DNA of 64,000 bases, taken from the NCBI GenBank assembly GCA_027924645.1, contig BSBN01000140.1, positions 15,196,501-15,260,500 of the forward strand. Direction: 5' to 3'. The number at the start of each line of letters is the position of its first letter. The first letter of the stretch is position 1. The stretch comes from Cunninghamia lanceolata (Eukaryota; Streptophyta; Pinopsida; Cupressales; Cupressaceae). The translations under genes and the position numbers were made by a program. The notes under the pieces are model-generated. The model was not told where the DNA came from, ran no database searches, and was given only the letters and a program-made list of their open reading frames with translations. This document shows, piece by piece, positions 1 through 11,683 of this stretch.

Positions 1-2
1 TA

Positions 3-1640
3 ATTCCCATGGATGTATTCCATCGTCTTCTTGGTAGACATTAGCAGTTTGATAGGAAAACCAAGCATGATGGGGAGAAGAACACCTATGTGGTCACAAA
101 AAATGGAGTGTCTTATAATCTCACACCTCTACAAGAAGGAGATAAGGTAGATCATGAGGGGCCTAGTGTGATGGTGGTAAAGGAGAAGGAGTTTTTGAAA
201 ACCATACATGAAGAAGGAGTGGGCTTTACCATTGTTACAAAATCTATCTCAGACCAAGAAACAGCTGATATAGTTGTAGTTCCTAAAGAGGTGCAGACTC
301 TATTGAACAAGTATGAGAATATTGTGGAGAAGGAGTTACCAAATGCTTTGCCTCCTATGAGGCCTATTAGCCATCAAATTGACCTCATTCCTAGTGTAAG
401 TTTTCTGAACAAGGCAGCTTATAAGATGACCCCACAACAAAATGAGGAGATCAAAAAGTAGATTCAAGGACTATTAGATAAAGGGCTGATAAGGGAGAGT
501 TTGAGCCCTTGTGTTGTGCCTACTATTTCGACACCAAAGAAAGGAGGAGAATGGAGGTTATGTACTTATTCAAGAACCCTCAATAAGATTACAATTAGAT
601 ACATATTTCCCATACCAAGGATAGAGGATCTCATGGACAGTCTTATAGGGGTATGCTATTTTTCAAAAATTGATCTCAAGAGTGGCTACCATTAGATAAG
701 GATAAGGGAAGGTAATGAATGGGAGACCGCTTTCAAAGCTAATGAAGGCCTTTATGAGTGGTTGGTGATGCCTTTTGGCCTATCCAATGCCCTTAGTACA
801 TTCATGAGACTCATGAATGAGGTTCTAAAACATTTCATTGGTAAGTTTGTGGTAGTATACCTAGATGATATCCTTGTGTTTAGTAAAACAAAAGATGATC
901 ATTTGCAGCACTTGAATAGAGTTTTCAAAAGGTTGGATGAGGAGAAGTTGGTAATCAACCTTAAAAAGTGTGAGTTTGTGAAGGAAGTACTAGTCTACCT
1001 TGGATTTGTACTATCCAAAGGCACTCTAAAGATGAACCCTACTAAAGTTGAGGCCATACTCAATTGGCCAACACCTAGATCAATGGGAGAAGTGAAAAGT
1101 TTTCATGGACTGGCCACTTTTTATAGGAAGTTCATCAAGAGCTTCAGTCATATATGTGCTCCTATTCTTGACACAATCAAAGGGGAAAAGAGAAGTAGGT
1201 TTCAATGGATAGATGCAGCTAATCAGAGCTTTGAGTATCTCAAGACAAGAGTGGCACAAAGACCCATCCTTTCTATCCCTGACTTCAACAAGGTGTTTGT
1301 TATTGAATGTGATGCTAGCAATCAAGCAATTGGTGTAGTATTATGCCAACAAGGCAGGCCATTGGCATTTTTTAGTGAAAAACTTAATGAGGCCAAGAGA
1401 AGATACTCATCTTATTACCTTGAACTATATGACATGGTGTAGGCTTTCAGGAAGTGGAGGCATTATCTTCTGCCCAAAGAATTCATTGTCCACATGGATA
1501 ACCATGCATTGAGTTATTTGACCATTCAAGACAAGTTAAACCATAGGCACATGAAGTGGGTGGAGAAGTTGTAGGCCTACACATTTACAATAAAGCACAA
1601 GAAGGGTCAAGATAATAAAGTTACTGATGCACTCAGCAGG
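3..1640 (+). pseudogene. Ty3/gypsy pol: protease end, RT and RNase H
   Basis: This is the reverse transcriptase/RNase H part of a Ty3/gypsy polyprotein, entering the window already in progress. One reading frame runs from base 3 to beyond 1640. It shows the end of the protease (LLGR...QFDRK, 24-60), RT fingers (KIDLKSGYH, 669-692), the catalytic box VVYLDDILVF (about 855-885), and RNase H (IECDASNQAIGVVLCQQ, then MDNHALSYL near 1495-1520). The frame is kept throughout but is interrupted by stops at 42, 459, 693, 1440 and 1572. The last four are TAG where related proteins have glutamine. The stop at 42 replaces a tryptophan. No working product is possible. Assignment to Ty3/gypsy with a chromodomain is secure from domain order (RT, RNase H, integrase, chromodomain). 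Confidence 0.95.
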
Positions 1641-1649
1641 AGGGTACTG

Positions 1650-2758
1650 ATGGTACAAGAAGTACAACTTCAAAGTGTGGGGATTGATTCCCTAAAAGGT
1701 ATGTACAAAGAGGATGCTGACTTCAAGGATACATTTGAGGTATGTAATCGGTTCTCTAATTCATTTCGTGAAGAATATACTGAGTGTGTTTTACAGGATG
1801 GTCTTTTGTTCAAGGGAGCCCAATTATGTGTACCAAGGTGTTCCATGAGGGAGAATATAGTGAGAGAGAAGCATAGTGGAGGCCTATGGGGACATTTTGG
1901 TTGTGACAAAAGTTTAGATCAGGTGAAGAGATTTTATTATTGGCCCAAGATGTATTTAGATGTCAAAAGGTTTGTAGAGGAATGTGTTATCTGTCAAAGA
2001 GCCAAAGGGACATGTTCAAATGCAGATTTGTATCAGCCCCTACCTATACCAAGCAAACCTTGGGAAGCAATAAGTATGGATTTTGTCTTAGGTCTGCCTA
2101 GGACTGCAAGGGGATATGGTAGTATATATGTTGTAGTAAATAGATTCAATAAGATGGCACACTTCATTGCATGCAAAACAACTAATGATGCATCCCATAT
2201 TGCACATTTGTTCCTTAAGGAGGTTGTAAGAATGCATGGACTGCCACTATCCATAGTGTCTAACAGAGATGCAAAGTTTATTGGCCACTTTTGGAGAACA
2301 TTGTGGAGAAAAATAGGTACAAAACTAACCTACGGTTCTTCCTATCACCCTCAGATAGATGGGCAGACTGAGGTTGTCAATAGGTCCTTGGGAAACCTAT
2401 TGAGATGTCTAACACTAAGGAGCACAATCAGGCTTCAGATTTGATCTTACCTCAGGCTGAATATGCCTATAATGATTCAATTAATAGAAGTACTGGTGAA
2501 AGTCCATTTGAGATTGTTTTTGGGGCACACCCTAGAGGAGTTTATAAGCTGAGAGACTTGAGTGGGATAGATAAAATAAGTGCTCAAGAAGAGGATTTTG
2601 TAGTGGCCATGCATGACATTCACCAACAAGTCAAGCAAACACTTGAGAGGAATGTGGACAAGTATAAGAAGACAACAGACTTGAAGAGGAAGTATGTACA
2701 ATTCCAAGTAGGTGATCTTGTATTGGCACACTTGAAGAAAGAAAGATTACCCAAGTGA
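1650..2758 (+). pseudogene. Ty3/gypsy integrase
   Basis: This is the integrase of the same element, which would insert the cDNA copy into chromosomes. It starts with the His2Cys2 zinc-binding region (GGLWGHFG ... CVICQRAKG, about 1880-2010). The DDE core follows: first Asp in ISMDFVLGLP (about 2070), second region SNRDAKF (about 2260), Glu in GQTEVVNRS (about 2365). Families normally read SDRD at the second region, so the aligned catalytic Asp appears replaced by Asn, again a G-to-A change. A frameshift near 2405-2415 moves the reading frame, and the C-terminal integrase domain continues in the other frame to a TGA at 2756 that replaces an expected Trp. It lies directly after RNase H, as in all Ty3/gypsy elements. 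Confidence 0.93.
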
Positions 2759-2773
2759 AAGTATACAAAGCTC

Positions 2774-3320
2774 ATGATGAAGAAAATAGGACCCTATAGA
2801 GTGATCCACAAATATGGGAACAATGCCTATGAAATTGAACTCCCACAAGGAGTTACCATATCACCTATCTTCAATGTCTCTAACCTCTATCTCTTCAAGG
2901 GCTCTATTTGTGTAGGGCAAGAAGCATCTACTCCTAATGTTGCTGATGAAAAATGGGTCAGAAATCTGCCACCAAATCAAACTATGAAGCTTGAAGCTAT
3001 TTTTTCACTCGAAAGAGGTCAAAAGGACAAGGAGAAAGGTCTACAAAGAGCATTTAGTCAAGTGGATTGGCTTACCTATTGTAAATGTCACTTGGATATC
3101 TGAAGAAGACATTGCACAACATGCAGTAATAGTGAAAGACCTCATTTCATCAGGAGGACAAAATCATTACACCCTTGTAAATGTCACTTGGATATCTAAA
3201 GAAGACATTGCACAACATGTAGTAATAGTGAAAGACCTCATTTCATCAGGAGGACAAAATCATTACACCCTTGGGTGTATGGTGAAGAGCACCATTGGCA
3301 ATGTTTTTATTTTGATGTAG
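2774..3320 (+). pseudogene. Gypsy integrase C-terminus with chromodomain
   Basis: This is the tail of the chromovirus-type pol. KIGPYRVIHKYGNNAYEIEL followed by ISPIFNVSNLYLF is the GPY/F-type module of the integrase C-terminus. After a single extra A near 3011-3014 the frame shifts, and a chromodomain-like stretch follows (VKWIGLP, then VTWISEEDI), ending at the stop at 3318. In chromoviruses this domain reads histone marks and directs insertion. The second half of the chromodomain is present twice because of a 96-bp in-frame duplication (separate entry). Confidence 0.88.
3081..3272 (+). repeat. 96-bp in-frame tandem duplication in chromodomain
   Basis: Two adjacent 96-bp copies (3081-3176 and 3177-3272) differ at only two positions by eye (a G/A and a C/T). 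96 bp is 32 codons, so the reading frame is kept and the peptide VTWIS(E/K)EDIAQH appears twice. The low divergence between the copies compared with the decay of the rest of pol suggests the duplication is later than the loss of function, or was already in the last active copy. Confidence 0.95.
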
Positions 3321-4326
3321 TCCAATAAGGTCCTACGGTGGTCTTAGAAGAGATTATGAGGAATTTTGTCACCAAGGCAATGTAATAAGGTCAAATAATG
3401 ACCAAGATACAAGTTTGAGTTTTGTTTAGTTTAATAATGTGAAACAATGTAAGGTTAGGGTGGTAAGTTGCTTGGCAACTTAGAAAATCCCATTATGGGA
3501 GGCCATAGGCCGAAGGAAGAGTTAGTTCTTTAGTTGGAAGTCAATGCCAACTATTTGGACCTAGTATTCACTACCTCCTATGCTAGAAGAGAAGGTTGGA
3601 TGAATGTTTGTGAAGAGATTTCCATCAGTAAACTTTGTTTTCCGCACATTTTTACTATTCACACGTGTTACAGACCGTACCCTGTCAATGTATGGCTCTG
3701 TCTTGAACTGAAAATCATTGGAATTGTTAGTGAAAGGTGTTAACTATCATTTGCAACTAATTTGAGTCTCTGTCATTGAATTTTAAGGTAGATATCTTTG
3801 TTTTTCCAAAAATAGTCTTAAACCCTGAACTAGGGTTTGCAGATTGAAACGATTTGATGTAGAGCCATTCCACCAACCTAGTCACCTCCTACTCAGTGGA
3901 ATGGAATGGTGTATGATTGTTTTAAGTGTTTTGATCTTTGTTTGCATAGGAAATGGAGTTATGGTAGGATTTTACCTTTGTAATGCCTAATAAAACCATG
4001 TATTAGGCAATTCTAGAGTACAATCCACAATACAGTGTCTTAATAGTTGTTTTAGAGGACCAAGCTAGTGAAATTGGGTCATTTTTCACATATACCAGGG
4101 TTCCAAATTAGTTTGGTGTGGAGGAGTGGCTTAGGCATAGTAGTTGCCTTGCATAAGAGGCCTAATTAAGCCTATTTCAAAACTGATCAGTCCTATTTTT
4201 GAAGCCTGCTGTCGAAAATAACACATGACCCATTTTTGATATGTTGAAAACAAGGATAATGGATATCCCAAACTACCCATGTCTTACAAAGATGATGCTC
4301 CTAGTGAAAGAAGAGCTCTGTCAGAC
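3321..4326. other. Gene-free stretch, possible 3' LTR of the gypsy element
   Basis: This follows the chromodomain stop, where the polypurine tract and 3' LTR should lie. TG-starting candidates exist (for example near 3316 and 3381), but the partner LTR is outside the window, so the borders cannot be fixed. No coding sequence is recognisable. 3890-4230 is ordinary AT-rich sequence. Confidence 0.45.
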
Positions 4327-4806
4327 CCTAAAACAGGGTTACAAGGCTTAAGGCCTGGTTATGAAGGAAGTACCTAAACCTCTTGTGTTTTGTGAATGTT
4401 AGTGATTGGGATAGGTTGTTAGGGTTGTGAGGGTGTCCCAATTGCATCAATAGGTCATGGAAGATCACTATCATAGCTCTTTGATATGTATCTCCTATGT
4501 TTTTCATACCAAAGAGCATTATGACCTAGCACTAGGTTCCCCATGGATATATGAAAGTTGTTTTGTGTTTGTCTTCTTCTGCTATCCTGATTTGATTATA
4601 ACTAGAGAATCCATCCATGATGGATAGAATTTCATGCCCAATCATTAGATCAACAATGATGTCTATGTTTGGAAGTGGGAAATCATCCTTAGGGCATGCT
4701 TTGTTGAGATCTCTAAAATCCTATGCACACATGGATGCCCCCAGTCAATTTATCTACCGAGATAATATTTGACACCCATTCAAGATAGTTGATAGGTCGA
4801 ATGAAT
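4327..4806 (-). pseudogene. Tat-like gypsy RT fragment
   Basis: Read on the minus strand from 4806 downwards, this encodes the first half of a reverse transcriptase of the Tat/Ogre type. Visible pieces are EWVSNI, DFRDLNKACPKDDFPLP, then HEILSIMDGFS, and finally MLFGMKNIGDTYQRAM near 4519-4470. It stops before the YVDD catalytic box, and the frame is broken by stops and shifts. It lies on the same strand as the gag-protease at 10.6-13.6 kb, from which it is separated by a microsatellite and the copia element. I infer they belong to one element. Confidence 0.85.
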
Positions 4807-4864
4807 CATGTTGGGAAAATGTGTCTGAGTAGTGTAGTTATATAAGGTTTATTACATTGATAAG

Positions 4865-5425
4865 ATATATATATATACATATATATATATATACATATGT
4901 ATATATATATGTATGTACATATATATATGTATATGTATATATATATATGTATACGTATATATATATATATACGTATATATATAGATATACATATACATAT
5001 ACATATCCATATACATATACATACATACATTATACATACATATATATGTATACGTATATATATACGTATACGTATACATATATATATACATATATATACA
5101 TGTATATATATACGTATATATACGTATATATATATAGGTATATATAGGTATATATATATATATATACGTGTATATATATATGTATATATATACGTGTATA
5201 TATATATGTATATATATACGTGTATATATATATACACATATATATATACACGTATATATATACACGTATATATATATATGTATATGTATACGTATATGTA
5301 TATGTATACGTATATATATACGTATACATATATATGTATGTATAATGTATGTATGTATATGTATATGGATATGTATATGTATATATATTTACATATATAT
5401 GTGTGTGTGTGTATTATATATATAT
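4865..5425. repeat. Compound TA-rich microsatellite
   Basis: About 560 bp of alternating pyrimidine/purine sequence is built from TATA, TACATA, TACGTA and TATGTA words, ending in a short GT run. It is almost self-complementary, so long frames appear on both strands in every phase, all of Tyr/Ile/His type. None is a gene. It lies 57 bp left of the copia 5' LTR. Confidence 0.97.
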
Positions 5426-5482
5426 CCTAGTTACACCAATAGGTGTAATATACAATGGGAGCATGGCGTGGAGTGGGATGTG

Positions 5483-5975
5483 TGTTAACATTTTTTTGTA
5501 AACAAAAACTATTGAATGGATGTCATTCATTAAATTAATGATAAATTGTAATTCTAAACCATTCATTATTAGGTTTTAGATCTAATGGTAGATATTTGGT
5601 TGTCTTGTCTTCCCCTAGAAGGTAACCCTATTTTATGATGGTGTTGTATTATGGTTGCGATATCATGATGTATTTTGAGAGTATGATGTCATGTTGTCTT
5701 TGGATCTCTGGTGGTGATACTCCTTTGAGAAGCTTTCTCTGCAAGTAGGTTGTAATCTTTGTGATTTCCAATAATATATTGGGCGGCTTTTGGAGTGTGA
5801 GGTTTTTCTCCCAAAAGGGATTTTCCCATGTAAATCATTATTTTGTGGTTTTCATGATATTTATGTTTATTTAGATGTTTATGTTTATTTAATTGTTAAA
5901 GATCTATAAAGTTTTGTATTATCGTCCTCTCAAGATTAGTGTAGGAAGTTTTTCTACTACCTTAGGTTCCTTACA
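5483..5975 (+). repeat. Copia 5' LTR
   Basis: The 493-bp LTR is bounded by TGTTAACA and CCTTACA. It pairs with the copy at 10112-10597 over its whole length, with substitutions and small indels scattered through it. The 3' part has the copia-typical TTTTCCCATGTAAA stretch near 5821. Confidence 0.92.
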
Positions 5976-5977
5976 AG

Positions 5978-5989
5978 CGGTATAAGATC
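5978..5989 (+). other. Copia primer binding site (degenerate)
   Basis: CGGTATAAGATC lies two bases after the LTR. It matches the plant initiator-Met tRNA primer consensus TGGTATCAGAGC at 9 of 12 positions. Confidence 0.7.
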
Positions 5990-6099
5990 TTTATCTCCTT
6001 TGGGTTTAGTTGTGGGTTGTTGGGTTTTTTGAACTAATCCAGGTTTCAGTGGGAGCTTGTGCAGAAGACACTTTGTGATCTCATTCCAGGAATTTTTAG

Positions 6100-6960
6100 A
6101 TGGCAAGTTCATTAGGGAGAATAGAGGTGGATAAATTTTTTTGGAAATAATTTTGAAATGTGGAAGCTGGAGATGGAGGATCTGTTGATAGATCAAGATT
6201 AGTGGGATGCTATTGATGAGAAGGTTTTAATGCGGCCTGCAGATCCTAGTTTGGCTACTCAATATGATGTTATGGACCGTAAAGCCAAGGGTCTAATCAA
6301 ATTGTGTTTGATAGAGTCTATTTTAATCAATTTCCATGAAGAGACCTCTACACAGAAACTATGGAAGAATTTTGGTCAGATGTATCAAGCCATATCTTTA
6401 GTGAACAAGATTTTCTTGAGGAGGAAATTGTATTCCTGTAGAATGGAAGAGGGTTGGTGAATTATAGACCACCTTGAAGCATTCAATATGTTGGTGGCTC
6501 AATTGGTATCAGTTGGTGTTAGAATGGATGAGGAGGAGAAATGTCAGATATTACTTTTTTCTTTGCCTGATTCATGGGATTCTCTTGTTATGGCTATTGG
6601 GAGTACTTCTATTATATTGAAGACTAAAGATGTGGTGGCTTCTTTTCTTTCTGAAGAGATGAGAAGGAAGGTATCAATCAGTGCCAAGGAGGCCCTAAAT
6701 GTTCATGGAAGACCTAAGGAGAAACATAAGAAGAATGAGAAGCATGATAAATCCAAGTCAAAGGGGAGATCCAAATCTCCTGGAAAGTCCAAAGTTGTTT
6801 GCTAGAACTGTGGTAAGCATGGACATATTTGTAAGGAATGAAAAGAAGAAAAAAAGAAGAAAAAGAAGAGATTTGATTCTAATTCTAAGTTTGAGAAGGA
6901 AGATGGTGATGCATTCATTGCAAGTTTGGCAACTCAAGCAAGTAATGGTGTATGGTTAAT
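6100..6960 (+). pseudogene. Copia gag (UBN2-type) and zinc knuckle
   Basis: The nucleocapsid precursor starts at ATG 6100 (MASSLGRIEVDKF). A one-base length change in the T run near 6135 shifts the frame before the typical EMWKLEMEDLL. The UBN2 core follows (LWKNFGQMYQ, then LFSLPDSWDSLV near 6560-6600). A Lys/Ser-rich tail leads to the zinc knuckle CxNCGKHGH at about 6800-6830, where a stop replaces the residue after the first Cys and another stop (6838) sits where the last Cys is expected. Other stops at Trp positions are G-to-A type. It is non-functional. Confidence 0.88.
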
Positions 6961-8060
6961 TAAATCAAGTGAATTTTTCCATTTGACCTTTAATAAAGAT
7001 TGGTTTTCTAAATATGAAGAATTTGATGGAGGTAAGGTGTACTTGGGTGATGACCCTTATTTAAATATTGTTGGTTGAGGTAAAGTTAGAGTCAGGTTTC
7101 CTAATGGTAGAATAAAAAGGATTAATGTTGTGTTGCATATCCCTAGATTAGCACAAAATTTGTTATCTGTGAGAAAACTAATAGATGCAGGTGTGCAGGT
7201 AGTATTTTCTAATGCAGGATGCAAGATGGTTAGAGGTGCTATAGCGATTGCTAGAGGTGTCATATATGACACATTATATAAGCTTGATATATGCACTATT
7301 GACTGTAATAGTACTTCTTTGAAAAGAAAGTCTATGGAAGAGGTGAGGGTTTCATCTTCAGGAGATGGTCATGGATTTTGGGTACCAAAGGGTGCTCTTT
7401 CTTTTGAATCAAAGTTACCTATAGAGAAAACTATGTTATGGCACCAAAGACTTGGCCACATAGGAGAAAAGGGTCTAATGACCTTGAAAAATAAAAACCT
7501 TGTTGAAGGGTTGTTTGATTGTAATCTTGAGTTTGACTTCTGTGAGCATTGCATTTATGGAAAACTAAACCTCATTTAGTTTTACTCAAGTTCTCATAAA
7601 CCTTGTGGTGTATTGGATCTTATTCATTCTGATGTGTTTGGTCCTGTAGATGTTTCTTCATTTTGAAAATCCACATATTATGTTTCATTTATTGATGACT
7701 ATACTAGGAAGACATGGGTATACTTTCTAAGGAGTAAATCTGAATTTTTTAGTCAATTTGAAGAATTTAAAGCAATGGTTGACTTGCAGACTGGAAAGAA
7801 AATAAAATGTTTGAGGACTGATAATGGTGGTAAATTTTGCTCTAATGATTTTGATAGATTTTGTAAAGATTGCGGTATTCATAGAAAACCACAACTTTGT
7901 ATTCTCCAAAATAGAATAGAGTTGTAGAAAGAATGAACAAGACACTGATGGAGAAGGCTAGGAGTATTTTGAGTGATACTAGTCTAGAACAAAGGTTTTG
8001 GGCTGAAGATGTTTCCAATACCTGTTATCTGATTAACAGGTCTCGTATATCAACTCTTGT
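6961..8060 (+). pseudogene. Copia protease remnant and integrase
   Basis: The protease should carry DSGA, but the aligned segment reads KSSEFFHLTF (about 6963-6992), so the catalytic Asp is gone. Downstream, GKVRVRFPNG and LHIPRLAQNLLSV (near 7130) are typical of copia protease and linker. The pre-integrase segment MLWHQRLGHIGEKG begins near 7434. The integrase core shows LDLIHSDVFGP (about 7615) and RTDNGGKF (about 7817), so both Asp residues are still readable. The Glu region is frameshifted just after 7900. Multiple TGA/TAG stops interrupt it. Confidence 0.87.
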
Positions 8061-8399
8061 TGATAAATGCCTATAAAGGCATGGTCGGGTTGCAAGCCTT
8101 CATTAAGACATCTTAGAGTTTTTGGTTGGGAGGCATATGCACATGTACCAAAGGAGAAGTGAACAAAGTTAGAGAACAATACTGTGAAATGTATCTTCAT
8201 CGGATATAGTTATGATGTCAAAGGATACAAGATTTGGGATCATGTTGCATAGAAGGTAATATATAGTAGAAGTGTTATTTTTAGAGAGACTAAGCCTTCT
8301 TCTATTACATTGTAGCCAGAACAAAGTAAACAAGAAGATGTGATTTAATTTCCTTCTACACATAAGAAAGTTTAATCAAGGCACACGGATAGACAAGAA

Positions 8400-10080
8400 C
8401 TTGAGGAGAGCTCATCTACCTTTGAATCTTTAAAAGATGAGGAAGAACCCCCAACTCAGCTTGTTCATAGGTCTACATGGCATAAACAACCACCTGAAAG
8501 GTATTCCCCTGATGACTGGAGATGTATTTTTTCTTTGAATACTAACATGGATGAACCTAGATCTGTAGAAGAGGCATTAGGTATGAATGATGCAGAATCC
8601 TGGAAGATTTCTATGGATGAAGAAATGACATCTTTGAAAAAGAATGATACACATGATCTTGTGCCATTGCCTAAAGGACAAAAACTATTGGTTAAAAATG
8701 GGTGTTCAAGAAAAAGATTGGTTCGGATGGAGGTATTGAAAAGTACAAATCAAGGTTGGTTGCAAATGGTTACTCTCGACTTGTGGGTGTTGATTATAGT
8801 GAGATATTTTCTCTTGTTGTAAAAATGACATCCATTAGATTTTTTCTTTCTATTGTTACTGCTTATGATTTAGAGGTTGAGAAAATGGCTGTGAAAACTA
8901 CTTTCCTTCATGGTGACTTGGAGGAGAATATTTATATGACATAGCCAAAGCACTACGTGGTGAAAGGTAAAGGCAATTTGGTTTACAAATTGAAGAAATC
9001 TAACTATGGCCTAAAAAACATCCTAGGATGTGGTACCAGAAATTTGATACATATGTGTTGAGTTTGGGATTTGAGCATTCTAAATCAGATCATTGTGTTA
9101 ATTATAAAATTGATGGTGATCATTTTGTGTTTATTAAATTTTATGTTGATCATATGTTATTTATTGGTAAAGGGAAGGGTATGATTTCAGAACTAAAATC
9201 TCAACTTGATGCTAAGTTTGAAATGAAAGACATTGGTGTAGCTAGACACATTCTTGGGATAGAAATTAGAAGAGATGGAGTGAATAGAAATCTATGTCTT
9301 AGCCAAAGTAAGTATGTCTATTCAATTTTACAGAGGTTTAACATGAAGGATTGTCGACCATTGTGTGTTCCCTTTTTAGTTGGAACAAAGTTATCTATTT
9401 CAGATTGTCCAACATCTCCATCAGATATGGAAGATACGAGCAGAGTGGCTTACCAGAGTGCAATTGGAGGTTTGATGTATGCTATGGTTTGTACTAGACC
9501 AAACATTGTCAATGTATTGGGAGTTCTTTTTAGATATATGTCTAATCTTGGTAGAGTTCATTGAGATGAAGTTAAAAGAGTCTTCAGATATTTATGCGGT
9601 ATCTCAGAGTATTCCTTGTATTATCATAGTTATTTGACTGAAGACGATATTTCCCTTGATATTCATGGTTATGTGGATTTAGACTGGGCAGGTGATATTG
9701 CTAGTAGAGGATCCACCGGAGCTTATGTGTTTACTTTATTTGGTAGTACAATTAGTTGTATGAGTAAGTGATAGGTTGTGTTTGCTTTGTCCACTTTTGA
9801 AGCTGAGTATAGGGAAGCTACTCATGCTTGCAAAGAAGCCATTTGGCTTAAGAGTCCATGTTTAGATATTAGAATAAAACAAGGTACAGTGACAATTTAT
9901 TGCAACAGTCAGAATGTGATCTATCTAGCTAAGAACATGACATTTTATGCCAGGACCAAGCACATTGATGTATAGTATTATTTTGTTAGTGATATGGTTG
10001 AAGATGGCTGGGTGAAGCTAGTTAAGGTAGAAACTTTGATGAATGTTGCTGATTCTTTAACTAATGTTTTGAGCAAATAA
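8400..10080 (+). pseudogene. Copia reverse transcriptase and RNase H
   Basis: The linker (PPERYSPDD) is followed by RT in three successive frames. EALGMNDAESW is near 8570. KYKSRLVANGY and VDYSEIFSLVVKMTSIR are at 8730-8840. TTFLHGDLEENIYM ends at 8942. The catalytic box reads FYVDHML (near 9145) in place of YVDD, so the second Asp is His. RNase H is recognisable from STFEAEYREATHACKEAIWL (about 9790-9850). Stops TGA-TAG at 9769-9774 replace an expected Trp-Gln, and TAG at 9973 an expected Gln. The frame ends at the TAA at 10078. Confidence 0.93.
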
Positions 10081-10111
10081 AAGTTCAGATGGTGTTCAGA
10101 GACTATGGGCG

Positions 10112-10597
10112 TGTTAACATTTTTCTATTAACAAAAATTGTTAAATGGCTGACATATATTAAATTAATGATACATTGTAAATATCGACCATTCATTATTA
10201 GGTTTTAGATCTTATGGTAGATATTTTGTTGGCTTGTCTTGCCCTAGAAGGTAACCCTATTTTATGAAAGTGTTGTATTATGACTGCGGTATCATGATGT
10301 ATTCTGAGAGTCTAATAGTGGTTGTATTGTCTCTAGATCTTTGGTGGTGATACTCTTGTGATAAGCTTTCTCTACAAGTATATTGTAATCTTTATGATTT
10401 CTGAATAATATATTGGGCAGCTTTTGGAGTGTGTAGTTTTTCTCCTGAAAGGGTTTTCTCCACGTAAATCACTGTGTTGTGGTATGCATGATATTTATGT
10501 TTAATTTTCTTTCATTGTTAATGATCTGTAAAGTTTTGCATTATCCTCGTCTCAACATTAGTGTACGAAGTTGTTCCCCTACCTTATCTTCCTTACA
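10112..10597 (+). repeat. Copia 3' LTR
   Basis: This 486-bp partner of the LTR at 5483-5975 has the same TGTTAACA start and CCTTACA end. A weak purine-rich tract (AGAGACTATGGGCG) precedes it. Confidence 0.92.
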
Positions 10598-10599
10598 AA

Positions 10600-11230
10600 T
10601 CCTACATCGAAGAGCTTGGGGGATGGTGGGAGTAGGCCTACGTAAAATGTCCCATGTAGATCATATTCACTACATCCCATGTCACTCATCTTGATCTTGA
10701 CCTCATGAGGGGTGGGTGATTGTGATGTGGATGTGATGTTTGAAGGATCAATGTATGAGGTGGAAGGTTTTGGATCGACAGTAGAGGTAGATACTTTGAA
10801 GGCATTGTTGTAAGGGAAGAAGGTTCTGTCATGTCCTTCCAAAAAACTGCAATATTGAAAGGGATAAGGATTAGAATAGATTGTAACTTCTGTGTCGTTA
10901 TACAGGAATTTGAGGCCTTGGTGGAATATGGAGGGAACAGCTTGCATGGCATGGATCCATGGGCAATCGAGGAGGATGTTGTAGGACATGACATTTGGTT
11001 TCTAGAATCTTTTGTCCCACTTGAATGGGGAGTTTAATGGTTCCTTCAAACAATCTCTTAGTATCATCATATCCCTTTATGGTGATGCATTGACTAGAAT
11101 CCACAACCACATCAGAGTATCCCAGGTGTTTTAATAATTTAAGATTGCAAAGATTTATGCTAGAGCCACCATCTATTAGGACTCATTTTATGTGTGTTTA
11201 TGGATAAGGACCTTGGTGTGAAGATCTTTG
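10600..11230 (-). pseudogene. Tat-like aspartic protease
   Basis: On the minus strand, LIDGGSSINLC (about 11180-11150) is the active-site segment. Tat-type proteases commonly read DGG here. It continues as LLKHLGYSDVVVDSSQCITI, then GYDDTKRLFEGTIKLPIQVG, and after a small frame break MSYNILLDCPWIHAMQAVPS (near 10989-10930). The last is the conserved protease C-terminal strand. The downstream linker ends at SPKLFDVGF, immediately at the copia 3' LTR border. Confidence 0.88.
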
Positions 11231-11683
11231 TTGTGAGATGCATTAGGTGCGGGAAGATCTTTTTCAGAGAATGTGAGATGATCTGATGAGACAATGTGTC
11301 GTACCATGGCTTGGAATTGGTCAACATTCAAGTTGTTAGGGACATGGGTTTCCATTAAGGCTTTATCAAGGACATCCTTATGGAGGGAGATGCATGGAGT
11401 AACTCAAGAATATAAATTAGGGTGGTGATCTTTCTAAGGTAGTTGAGGAGGTTGTACTCATGATTGGATGGAAGATTGCTTGGTGCAAAAGTAGTGGCTT
11501 GATCATTAGTAGGGGCTCCTCAAATAGAAATACAACCACGACGAGTAGTGATGGTGTAATTTGGTGTTTTGGATTGAATGGTAATGGTGTTGACTTGGTT
11601 ATGGGATGATTCTTTTATATGTCCCATGACACGGAATCGAAAGAAGTGGGAGGTAGCACTATATTGTAGGATTTGTTAGAGGA

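Larger units (their letters stand above)
5483..10597 (+). mobile_element. Decayed full-length Ty1/copia element
   Basis: A 5.1-kb element has LTRs at 5483-5975 and 10112-10597. Both begin TGTTAACA and end CTTACA. A degenerate tRNA-iMet-type primer site follows the 5' LTR. Internal order is gag, protease, integrase, RT and RNase H, which is diagnostic of copia. The five bases flanking the two ends (ATGTG and AATCC) do not match, so the target duplication is lost or the ends were rearranged. It sits inside a minus-strand Tat-like gypsy element. Confidence 0.93.

Noticed and set aside
4806..5488. Several overlapping frames of 60-180 codons on both strands, rich in Tyr and Ile
   Set aside because: They are translations of the TA-rich microsatellite, open in all phases because the repeat lacks stops.
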